DNA of 41,437 nucleotides from NCBI RefSeq assembly GCF_000632225.1, contig NZ_JFYV01000026.1, positions 1 through 41,437 on the forward strand, in the 5' to 3' direction. This stretch comes from Sphingomonas sp. RIT328 (GTDB lineage: Bacteria > Pseudomonadota > Alphaproteobacteria > Sphingomonadales > Sphingomonadaceae). The translations under genes and the position numbers were made by a program. A model generated the notes under the pieces. That model was given only the letters and a program-made list of their open reading frames with translations, was not told where the DNA came from and ran no database searches. The stretch's first letter is position 1, and each line of letters starts with the position of its first letter. Shown in pieces: positions 14,921 through 22,383 of the stretch.

Positions 14921-16492
14921 TCACGCATCCTCGGCCACCGGCTCGCTCGCATCGCGCCGCGACACCCGCACCGCCTCTTCCGCGGTGGTCAGCCCCTTGC
15001 GCACCAGCGTTTCCGCCGCCTGCGCAAGGTTCGGCGTCCGCGCGAAGGCATGCGCGGCGATCGCGGTCTCGTCGGCGCCATCGTTGATGTAGCGGCGGAT
15101 GGTATCGTCGACGCGCACCGCCTCGAAAACGCCGATCCGCCCCTTGAAGCCGGTATGGTTGCACGCCGCGCAGCCGACCGCCTCATAGACGACCGCCTCG
15201 GGCTCGATGCCGAGCAGCCCGGCGACGCCGTGCGCGCCGGACACCGGCCGCCGGCAGGCGGGGCAGAGCCGCCGCACCAGCCGCTGCGCGATCACCGCGC
15301 GCAGCGTCGAGGCGAGCAGGAACGGCTCGACCTTCATGTCGCGCATCCGGGTGATCGCGCCGACCGCGTCGTTGGTATGGACCGTCGACAGCACGAGGTG
15401 GCCGGTCAGCGACGCTTGCACCGCGATCTCGGCGGTTTCGCGGTCGCGGATCTCGCCGACCATCACCACGTCGGGATCCTGGCGCAGGATCGCGCGCAGC
15501 CCCGCGGCGAAGGTCAGCCCGACCTTGGGATTGACCTGCGTCTGCCCGACGCCCTCGACCGCATATTCGACCGGATCCTCGACGGTGAGGATATTGCGGC
15601 TGCCGTCGTTGAGCAGCCGCAGTGCCCCGTAGAGCGAGGTGGTCTTGCCCGAACCGGTCGGCCCGGTGACGAGGATGATGCCGTTGGGCTCGGCGAGCGC
15701 GCCGCGCAGCAGCGCATACATGCCCGCATCCATGCCGAGCGCGTCGAGGTCGATCCCGGCATTGTCCTTGTCGAGGATACGAAGCACGACGCGTTCGCCC
15801 GCCCGGCTCGGCAGCGTCGAGACGCGCACGTCGAGCAGCTTGCCGCCCAGGGTCAGCCCCATGCGTCCGTCCTGCGGCACGCGCCGCTCGGCGATGTCGA
15901 GCCGCGCCATCACCTTGATGCGGCTGACCACGACCGGCGCGACGTGCGGCGGCATGCGCAGCGTCTCGCGCAGCACGCCGTCGATCCGCATGCGCACGAT
16001 CAGGCCGGTCTCATAGGGCTCGATATGGATATCCGACACGCCGTTGCGCGCGGCATCGGCGATGATGCCGTTGATCAGCCGGATCGCCGGCGCGTCGTCG
16101 GCGGTGTCGAGCAGGTCCTCGGCGGTCGGCAGGCCCTCGGCGAGACTGTCGAGCTCGTCGCCCATGCCGACCGCGGCGAGCGCATTGGCCTGGCCGTCCA
16201 TCGCATACTGATCGGACAGCAGCCGGTCGAACTGCGGCGCCTCGACCACTGAGACGTCGAACGGGCGGGCGAGATAGCGGCGCACCTCGATCAGCGCTTT
16301 GGGATTGGCGCCGGCGCGCAAGGCGACGGTGAGGTGCGTGTCGCTCTCGGTATGGGTGACGACGACGCCGTGCCGCCGCGCAAAGCCATAAGGGATGGCG
16401 AGCATCGGCAGCGGCTCGACCGGCGCGGTCGCCGCCGCATCGATGACGAGCTGTTCGGGCGCGGCGAGCGCCTCGCCGGTGCGGATGATCAT
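14921..16492 (-). CDS. gspE: Type II secretion ATPase GspE
   Basis: A 523-residue cytoplasmic ATPase that powers secretion. An N-terminal GspL-binding domain is followed by the ATPase core: Walker A GPTGSGKT (277-284), Asp box ILTVEDPVE (301-309), Walker B VVMVGEIRD (342-350) and His box HLVLSTVHTND (365-375). The GspE-specific zinc-binding tetracysteine element is intact (Cys410, Cys413, Cys441, Cys444). Length is normal. It is separated from gspD by 424 bp and from gspF by 265 bp of repeat-bearing DNA, unlike the overlapping genes elsewhere in this operon. Confidence 0.98.
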   Translation of the reverse strand: MIIRTGEALAAPEQLVIDAAATAPVEPLPMLAIPYGFARRHGVVVTHTESDTHLTVALRAGANPKALIEVRRYLARPFDVSVVEAPQFDRLLSDQYAMDGQANALAAVGMGDELDSLAEGLPTAEDLLDTADDAPAIRLINGIIADAARNGVSDIHIEPYETGLIVRMRIDGVLRETLRMPPHVAPVVVSRIKVMARLDIAERRVPQDGRMGLTLGGKLLDVRVSTLPSRAGERVVLRILDKDNAGIDLDALGMDAGMYALLRGALAEPNGIILVTGPTGSGKTTSLYGALRLLNDGSRNILTVEDPVEYAVEGVGQTQVNPKVGLTFAAGLRAILRQDPDVVMVGEIRDRETAEIAVQASLTGHLVLSTVHTNDAVGAITRMRDMKVEPFLLASTLRAVIAQRLVRRLCPACRRPVSGAHGVAGLLGIEPEAVVYEAVGCAACNHTGFKGRIGVFEAVRVDDTIRRYINDGADETAIAAHAFARTPNLAQAAETLVRKGLTTAEEAVRVSRRDASEPVAEDA

Positions 16493-16916
16493 GCCGATAC
16501 CTCGCCTTTCCGCGTCACGCTCGACCGATGCCGGGACGCCAGCAGCCAGATGGGGAGGCCCCCATCCCTCGTCATCCCCGCGGGGGCGAGCCGCGATGGG
16601 CCCACGAGGTCCGCGCCTCCGGTTTTACGGCGGCGTCGGGACGACATAGCGACGGAGCACACCATCCCCTCTTCTGTCATCCCCGCGCAGGCGGGGATCC
16701 ATAGACGCAGGTGCGGCGACAAAGCCGGGAGATTAGCGTGTCTGGATCCCCGCCTGCGCGGGGATGACGATCCGGGGGGAGGAAGCGAACACCCTCCCCT
16801 CGGCGTTGCGCGGGACGAAACGGTGCGGAGGCATCCAACCGTCCGCCCACGCTCCGCCACCGGCCGGTCCGAGCGACGGACCGCCGGCCCGCGCCGGCCT
16901 GCCGATCCGCGCGTCC
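16493..16916. other. Non-coding gap between gspD and gspE
   Basis: About 420 bp without a credible gene inside an otherwise compact operon. Its centre holds the inverted repeat pair described separately (16676-16768). A degenerate relative of the same repeat appears near 16571 (TCATCCCCGCGGGGGCGAG). I see no promoter that would clearly restart transcription of gspE. Open frames on either strand are low-complexity Arg/Pro/Ala readings. Confidence 0.5.
16676..16768. repeat. Perfect 26-bp inverted pair of REP-like elements
   Basis: Copy one (16676-16701) and copy two (16743-16768) are exact reverse complements over 26 bases, with 41 bp between them. Each copy is itself a hairpin, ATCCCCGC-GCAG-GCGGGGAT. 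Sequence next to the two copies (ATAGACGC and its degenerate complement) is also related, so the element is somewhat longer than the perfect core. It is a second repeat family, different from those at 6288 and 11930. In the gspD-gspE message it would form either two hairpins or one long stem. Confidence 0.88.
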
Positions 16917-19148
16917 TCACCGCTCCCTCGGCCGGATGACCTTGGTGGTGTTGTGCTGGATCGGCACCGCGATGCGTGGATCGTCGATATTGCCCGGCAC
17001 CGGCGCGGAGGGGATCGGCGCCGCCGCCCCCAGATAGTCGCGGACGAGCTGGTCGATCGACGGCTCCTCGTCGGGCGACTGCAATCCCTGTTGCAGCCGG
17101 ATATAGCCGTAACGCTGCTCGGCGAGCTTGCGGCTGTCCGCCGCGCTGCGCAGGATGGTCGGTCGGATGAAGATCATCAAATTGGTCTTGTTGCGCGACT
17201 TGGCCTTCGACTTGAACAGGTTGCCCAGCACCGGAATGTCGCCGAGGAACGGGATCTTCTCGATCGTCCGCCGCTCCTCGTCGCTGAGCAGCCCGCCCAT
17301 CACCGCGATCTGCCCCTCGTCGACGGTCAGCGTCGTCTCGATCTCGCGCTTGTTGAGGATCAGGTCGCTGTTGTCGCTCGACACCGGCCCGGCGATCGAA
17401 CTCACCTCGAGGCGCAGGATCAGCTTGACCGTGCCGGACGAATTGACCTGCGGCCGCGCGGTCAGCTCGATGCCGACATTCTCGCGCTGCGTGGTGCGGA
17501 AGGTATTGTCGAAATTGTTCGACAAGGCCTGCCCGGTGGTGATCGGAATCTCCTGCCCGACAAGGCTGTGCGCCTCCTGATTGTCGACGGTGACGAGGTG
17601 CGGCACCTGCAGCAGGTTGGAGGTGGTGTCGCTCTTCACCGCATTGATGATCGCGCCGAACAGCACGTCGCCGATCTTGCCGCCGAAACCACCGAAGCCG
17701 CCGGTCGAGCTGAGGATCGAATTGAGCGCCGACTGGGTCAGCGTATCCGACGCGGTATTGTTGGTGACGGTGGTGACGACGCCGTTGGCGACCGTCGTCG
17801 TCGTATTGTTCGACAGCTCGCGCGCGCCGATCGCGCCGGCGATCTGGAGGATGTTGGGCGCGCTGTTCGAGAAGGTCGAGGCGGCGAAGGCGCCGCCGGA
17901 CGGATTGGCGAGCACGAATTGCGCGCCGAGCTTGTTGACCGTCGCGTCCGAGACTTCGGCGACGATCGCCTCGATCAGCACCTGCTCGCGGCGCGTATCG
18001 AGCTGGCGGACGACATCCGACAGCTGCCGCTGGATATCGGCGGGGGCGGCGATGACGATCGCATTGGCGCCCTGGAAGCGCGTCACCACCGCGGCGGAGC
18101 GCCCGCCCTCGGTCGAGATCGCCGGGCGGCCGTTCCCCGTCGTCGTGCCGCCGGCGTTGCTCGTCTGCTGCACCGGTGCCTGCGTCACCTGCCGCTGCTG
18201 GCTCGTGTTGCTGCTGCCGCCGGTGCTGCTGCCGAAGCCGGTCTGGGTGCGCGACAGCTGCGTTTCCTGCACCGCGTCCGGCGTCTGGCCGACGAGCTGC
18301 TGGAGCACGGGCAGCAATTGCGCCGCATCGGCGTTTTCGAGGAAGACGACGCGGATCTCGGTGCCGTTCTTCGCCTTCTGATCGAGATCCTGCGCGACCT
18401 GGACGAGCCGCGCGACGCTGTTGACGTCGCCGCGGATCACCACCGAATTGCTGCTGTCGACCGCGGTGACGGTGGTGCCGACGCCGCCCTGCGCGCCGCC
18501 CTGCCCGCCCGGTGCGCCGGTGGCGAGCCCTTGCAGCGCCGCGGCGATCTCCTTGGCCGAGGCGTTCTTGAGCGCGACGACGCGGGTCGAGGCATTGTCG
18601 GCATCGACACGGCGCAGCACTTCGCGAATGCGGCGGATGTTGTCGCCGAAATCGACGATGACGAGGCTGTTCGAGCCGCGGTTGGCGCTCACCGCGCCCT
18701 GCGCACTGACCAGCGGCCGCACCGTCTCGATCGCCTGCGCCGCGTCGATCGAGCGCAGGCGGATGATCTCGGTGACGAAGCTGTTGCGGTTGGCGCCCGC
18801 CGCACCGATGCGGCTCGGCTGCGAGGCGGCATTGTCGATCGGTTGGATGCGGAAGGCGCCATTGCCGGTCGGCACCGCGACCAGGCCGTTGGCGCGCAGC
18901 GTCGACAGGAAGGTCTCGAAATATTCGGACCGGCTGAGCGGCCGGTCGGTGACGACCGTCACCTTGCCGTTGACCCGCGCGTCGATGATGAACGTCCGCC
19001 CGGTCACCTTGGCGGCATCGGCGATGAAGGCGCGGATATCCGCATCGCGGACGTTGAGCGTGGTCTGCGCGGTCGCCGCGACCGGCAGCGCGAGCCATGC
19101 GGTGGACAGCAGCAGGGCGGAAGCGAAAGTCTTCATGTGGGTCTTCAT
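16917..19148 (-). CDS. gspD: Type II secretion outer membrane secretin GspD
   Basis: A 743-residue secretin. The signal peptide is KTFASALLLSTAWLALPVAATAQ. N0 (LNVRDADIRAFIADAAKVTG) and repeated N1-N3 ring domains (for example NSLVIVDFGDNIRRIREVLRRVD and NSVVIRGDVNSVARLVQVAQ) are followed by the C-terminal secretin barrel with VPHLVTVDNQEAHSLVGQEIP and VMGGLLSDEERRTIEKIPFLGDIP. It forms the outer membrane exit pore. A Gln/Ser/Thr/Gly-rich low-complexity insert lies around residues 315-345. The first ATG (19148) overlaps the gspC stop (ATGA); a second ATG four codons later also fits the signal peptide. Confidence 0.97.
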   Translation of the reverse strand: MKTHMKTFASALLLSTAWLALPVAATAQTTLNVRDADIRAFIADAAKVTGRTFIIDARVNGKVTVVTDRPLSRSEYFETFLSTLRANGLVAVPTGNGAFRIQPIDNAASQPSRIGAAGANRNSFVTEIIRLRSIDAAQAIETVRPLVSAQGAVSANRGSNSLVIVDFGDNIRRIREVLRRVDADNASTRVVALKNASAKEIAAALQGLATGAPGGQGGAQGGVGTTVTAVDSSNSVVIRGDVNSVARLVQVAQDLDQKAKNGTEIRVVFLENADAAQLLPVLQQLVGQTPDAVQETQLSRTQTGFGSSTGGSSNTSQQRQVTQAPVQQTSNAGGTTTGNGRPAISTEGGRSAAVVTRFQGANAIVIAAPADIQRQLSDVVRQLDTRREQVLIEAIVAEVSDATVNKLGAQFVLANPSGGAFAASTFSNSAPNILQIAGAIGARELSNNTTTTVANGVVTTVTNNTASDTLTQSALNSILSSTGGFGGFGGKIGDVLFGAIINAVKSDTTSNLLQVPHLVTVDNQEAHSLVGQEIPITTGQALSNNFDNTFRTTQRENVGIELTARPQVNSSGTVKLILRLEVSSIAGPVSSDNSDLILNKREIETTLTVDEGQIAVMGGLLSDEERRTIEKIPFLGDIPVLGNLFKSKAKSRNKTNLMIFIRPTILRSAADSRKLAEQRYGYIRLQQGLQSPDEEPSIDQLVRDYLGAAAPIPSAPVPGNIDDPRIAVPIQHNTTKVIRPRER

Positions 19149-19999
19149 CGATTGGGCGCGATCGTGATGGCGAGCGCGAGCGTCTGCGACCCACGTTCTA
19201 CGGTGATGGGGATGTTGCCGCCACCGGCGAAATCGGCGGTGACGCGGTCGAGGTCCTGCGGGCCGCTGACCGGCCGGCCGCCGATCGCGGTGACGACGTC
19301 GCCGTCGCGCAGGCCGGCGTTGCGGAACAGCGCGCCCGAACCCTGCGGCCGGACGACGAGGCCGGAGATACGCCCCGAATCGATCCGCGGGATGAAGCCG
19401 ATCTCGCTGCGGATCTGGTCGGCGCGGATCGGCGCCGCGCCGCCGGGCGGCGGCGCGAGCGGCGCACCGGGGATCGGGCCGGTCTGGCCGAGCCCGCCCG
19501 ATCCGACCGGCGGCGGTGGCGGCGCGTCGGACTGGACGAGGAACAGATCCTCCGCCGTGCCGCCGCGATCGATGGTGATATGATCGAAGGCGACCGCCTT
19601 GAGCCGCACGCCCGGCTGGATCTCCTCGCCGACCGCGACGCTCTTCTGGACATTGTCCGGCCCGGCGAGGATCGCGGAGCCGCGCCCCGACGCCTCGTCG
19701 ACGCGGATGCCGAACAGCGTCAGTTGCAGCGCGGTCACCGTCGCCGGCCCCTGCGGCGCGCCACCGAGCCGGAAGAAGGGATCGAAGCCGGCGAGCACAT
19801 CATAGGGCCGCCCCGGCACGCTGACCGTCGCCGGACGCCAGTCCCCCAGCGGCGACACCGGCGTCACCAGCGTCCACACCAGCCGTGCGCTCTGCGTCGC
19901 CAGCCCTGCGATCAGGAGCAGCTCGGCCAGCGAATAGACGTTCACGACGGGCAGGCGGCGCACCAGGCGCCGCGTGCGCGCGTCGAGTTTCAAGCGCAT
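19145..19999 (-). CDS. gspC: Type II secretion protein GspC
   Basis: A 284-residue bitopic protein linking the inner membrane platform to GspD. It has a basic cytoplasmic N-terminus, a membrane helix (SLAELLLIAGLATQSARLVW), the homology region domain (ALQLTLFGIRVDEASGRGSAIL) and a Pro/Gly-rich linker. A PDZ domain ends the protein (RISGLVVRPQGSGALFRNAG then LRDGDVVTAIGGRPVSGPQD). The PDZ type, rather than a coiled coil, is the common form. It is the first gene of the operon. Only 65 bp separate it from modC upstream, so it may be transcribed from that short gap or by read-through. Confidence 0.94.
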   Translation of the reverse strand: MRLKLDARTRRLVRRLPVVNVYSLAELLLIAGLATQSARLVWTLVTPVSPLGDWRPATVSVPGRPYDVLAGFDPFFRLGGAPQGPATVTALQLTLFGIRVDEASGRGSAILAGPDNVQKSVAVGEEIQPGVRLKAVAFDHITIDRGGTAEDLFLVQSDAPPPPPVGSGGLGQTGPIPGAPLAPPPGGAAPIRADQIRSEIGFIPRIDSGRISGLVVRPQGSGALFRNAGLRDGDVVTAIGGRPVSGPQDLDRVTADFAGGGNIPITVERGSQTLALAITIAPNR

Positions 20000-20064
20000 G
20001 AAGTCATCCCGTCCCGCAGCGTCGGCCTACGCATGGCATGTTACGGTTTAGCGGCAAAGGGGGA

Positions 20065-20667
20065 TCATAGCGTGACGACGCGGGTCGCGAGCCGTTCGGC
20101 CTCCTCGGGATCGTGTGTCACCATCAGCATCGGCAGCCGCGCCTCGTCACGCACGCGGAGCAGCGCGTCCATGATCTCGGCGCGGCGCGGCCGGTCCAGC
20201 GACGACAGCGGCTCGTCGAGCAACAGGAAGGCGGGATCGCTGAGCAGCGCCCGGCCGATCGCGACGCGCCGCGCCTCGCCGCCCGACAGCGTCCGCGGCC
20301 AGCGATCGAGCAGATGCCCGATGCCGAGCATCGCCACCGTCGCCGGCAGCGCCCGCTCGTCGCGCGCGCCGTACAGCAGATTGGCGCGGACGCGGCGATG
20401 CGGGAACAGCCGCGGGTCCTGGAAGACATAGCCGGCGCGGCGATGCTGCGGCGGCACGTCGACCCCGGTCGCGGCGTCGAACAGCACGCGCCCGGCCACC
20501 GAAATGCGACCGCGGTCGGGGCGGAGCAGCCCGGCGACCATGTTGAGCACGCTCGTCTTGCCCGTCCCCGACGGACCGAACAACATGGTCAGCCCGTCGC
20601 CGGCGACGCAATCGAGCGCGATTTCGGCCTCGCCCAATCGCTTGGCGACCTGGATCTCAAACGCCAT
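20065..20667 (-). CDS. modC: Molybdate ABC transporter ATP-binding protein, short form
   Basis: A 200-residue ABC ATPase: Walker A GPSGTGKT (31-38), Q-loop VFQDPRLFPH, signature LSGGE (127-131), Walker B FLLLDEP (147-152) and switch His185. The order modA-modB-modC and a ModC-like core (VPPQHRRAGYVFQDPRLFPHRRV) give the identity. ModC of E. coli is about 350 residues because of a C-terminal molybdate-binding TOBE/MOP domain; here the protein stops right after the switch region, so that domain is absent. It overlaps modB by 11 bp. Confidence 0.9.
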   Translation of the reverse strand: MAFEIQVAKRLGEAEIALDCVAGDGLTMLFGPSGTGKTSVLNMVAGLLRPDRGRISVAGRVLFDAATGVDVPPQHRRAGYVFQDPRLFPHRRVRANLLYGARDERALPATVAMLGIGHLLDRWPRTLSGGEARRVAIGRALLSDPAFLLLDEPLSSLDRPRRAEIMDALLRVRDEARLPMLMVTHDPEEAERLATRVVTL

Positions 20668-21346
20668 GCAGCCCCCGGCGGACGCGGCGCGTGAGCCATT
20701 CGGAGGCGAGCAGCGCAGCGAAGCTCACCGCGACCGCAATTCCCGACAATCGCCATACCGTCGCCTCGGCGCCCGGCTGCTGCAACGCCGAATAGATCGC
20801 CAGCGGCAGCGTCTGCGTCTCGCCGGGAACGTTGGAGACGAAGGTGATCGTCGCGCCGAACTCGCCGATCGAGCGCGCGAAGCCGAGCACCGCACCGGCG
20901 AGCACGCCGGGCAGGCTGAGCGGCAGCGTCAGCGTCCAGAACACCCGCCACGGCCCTGCGCCGAGCGTGCGCGCCGCATTCTCCAGACCCGCGTCGACCG
21001 CCTCGATCGACAGCCGCATCGCCCGCACCATCAGCGGCAGCGCCATGATCGCCGCCGCGATCGCGGCGCCGGTCCAGCGGAACAGCACGCTGATCCCGAA
21101 CCAATGCTGCAACAGGCTGCCGACCGGCCCGGCCGGCGCGAAGGCGAGCAGCAGCAGCCAGCCGGTGACCACCGGCGGCACCACCAGCGGCAGATGGACG
21201 AGCGCGTCGACCAGCACCTTGCCCGGAAACCGCACCCGCGCGAGCAGCCAGGCGAGCGCGAACGCCGGCGGCAGCGCCGCCGCCATGGCCACCGCGCCGA
21301 CGCGCAGCGACAGCGCGAGGATCGTCCATTCGTCGGCGGACAGCAT
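20657..21346 (-). CDS. modB: Molybdate ABC transporter permease
   Basis: A 229-residue inner membrane permease with about five or six membrane helices. It carries the ABC permease coupling motif around LENAARTLGAGPWRVFWTLTLPLSLPGVLAGAVLGFARSIGEFGAT (EAA loop, about 140-185), where the GEFGAT ending is typical of ModB and CysT/W proteins. LVVPPVVTGWLLL is also conserved in ModB. The start at 21346 is chosen because its ATG shares one base with the modA stop (TGATG) and gives a normal-length protein. It forms the membrane channel for ModC. Confidence 0.92.
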   Translation of the reverse strand: MLSADEWTILALSLRVGAVAMAAALPPAFALAWLLARVRFPGKVLVDALVHLPLVVPPVVTGWLLLLAFAPAGPVGSLLQHWFGISVLFRWTGAAIAAAIMALPLMVRAMRLSIEAVDAGLENAARTLGAGPWRVFWTLTLPLSLPGVLAGAVLGFARSIGEFGATITFVSNVPGETQTLPLAIYSALQQPGAEATVWRLSGIAVAVSFAALLASEWLTRRVRRGLHGV

Positions 21347-22095
21347 CAGCGCGGCGCGAAACCGTATCGCGCGAAGATCGCCTTGCCCGCGCCGCTGACG
21401 AGGAAGCGGCGGAAGCGCTCGCCCTCCGGGTTGCGCGACGCGGTGAGCCGCGCGACCGGATAGGTGATCGGCGGATGGCTCGCTTCGGGGAAGACGCCGG
21501 CGATGCGGACGCCGGGCGCGGCGCGCGCATCGGTGGCATAGACGATGCCGAGCGGGGCCGCGCCGCGTTCGACCAGCGTCAGCGCGGCGCGCACGCTGTC
21601 GCCGCGGACGACATGGGGCGCAACCGCGCTCCAGACGCCGAGCGCCCGCAATGCCGCCTCGCCATAGCGCCCCGCGGGCACCGGCGCATCCGCCATCGCG
21701 AGCGGCCCGCGGCTCAGCACGCGCGCGAGGGCTGCGGCGGGGCGCAGCGGGATGCGCACGCGGTCGTTCCTGTCGGCGACGACGACGAGGCGGTTGCCGA
21801 GGAAGGTGACGCGGCTGCCGGTGACGATCAGACGCCGGGCGGCGAGCTCGTCCATCCACTGCTGGTCGGCGGAGACGAAGAGATCCGCCGCGCCCCCCGC
21901 CTCGACCTGCCGCGCCAGCGCCGAGGAGGCGGCGAACGACACCACCGGCCGCGGATGCCCCTGCTTGGCCCAGGCATCGGCGGCGGCGTTCATCCCTTCC
22001 TGCAGGCTCGCGGCGGCGAGCACCAGCGGCGCGCGCTGCGCGACGGCCGGCGCGGCGAACGTCAGCGCGAGGATGAGCAACAGCGGACGGATCAT
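21346..22095 (-). CDS. modA: Molybdate ABC transporter substrate-binding protein
   Basis: A 249-residue periplasmic binding protein with a signal peptide (MIRPLLLILALTFAAPAVAQ). The mature protein opens PLVLAAASLQEGMNAAADAW and has FAASSALARQVEAGGAADLFVSAD, the oxyanion-binding pattern of ModA, then NRLVVVADR and GIVYATDA. It binds molybdate or tungstate for ModBC. It is the first gene of modABC. A short dyad about 23 bp upstream of its start (22118-22135) may be the control site. Confidence 0.94.
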   Translation of the reverse strand: MIRPLLLILALTFAAPAVAQRAPLVLAAASLQEGMNAAADAWAKQGHPRPVVSFAASSALARQVEAGGAADLFVSADQQWMDELAARRLIVTGSRVTFLGNRLVVVADRNDRVRIPLRPAAALARVLSRGPLAMADAPVPAGRYGEAALRALGVWSAVAPHVVRGDSVRAALTLVERGAAPLGIVYATDARAAPGVRIAGVFPEASHPPITYPVARLTASRNPEGERFRRFLVSGAGKAIFARYGFAPR

Positions 22096-22117
22096 GACGG
22101 CACCCGGATAGGAAGAC

Positions 22118-22135
22118 TGTATTCCGCCGTATACA
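22118..22135 (-). promoter_or_regulatory. Possible molybdate-responsive operator upstream of modA
   Basis: An AT-containing dyad TGTAT-N8-ATACA in GC-rich DNA, 23 bp upstream of the modA start. ModE-type regulators bind imperfect palindromes with TATA-like half sites upstream of mod operons, so position and shape fit. No modE gene is in the window. The spacer and half sites do not match the E. coli consensus well, so this is a suggestion only. The rest of the gap 22096-22383 shows nothing I can name. Confidence 0.35.
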
Positions 22136-22383
22136 AGGCTTTGCGCCGACGCGACCGTCCTTTTGTCAGTTTGGCTAGGTGACGCCCGACGCCTGCGCGA
22201 CCAGCTCCTGACTGCGGTCGACGATCAACCGCAACGCCCTGGACGCCCGAACCCGGCGTCAAAGGCGTCATGACGCTCATCAATTCGAACCACTGTGCCC
22301 TACATGCCGCGACTTACGGTCAGTCCTGCGATTGACGTTGCCCCAAGCAGGAAAGGGGCAGGCTCATCCTGTCTCCACCCCGC

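Noticed and set aside
22096..22383. Possible gene remnant ending LRLIVDRSQELVAQASGVT (leftward, near 22180-22240)
   Set aside because: It looks protein-like for about 20 residues but is cut off by a stop just upstream and matches nothing I can name; too short to call a pseudogene.
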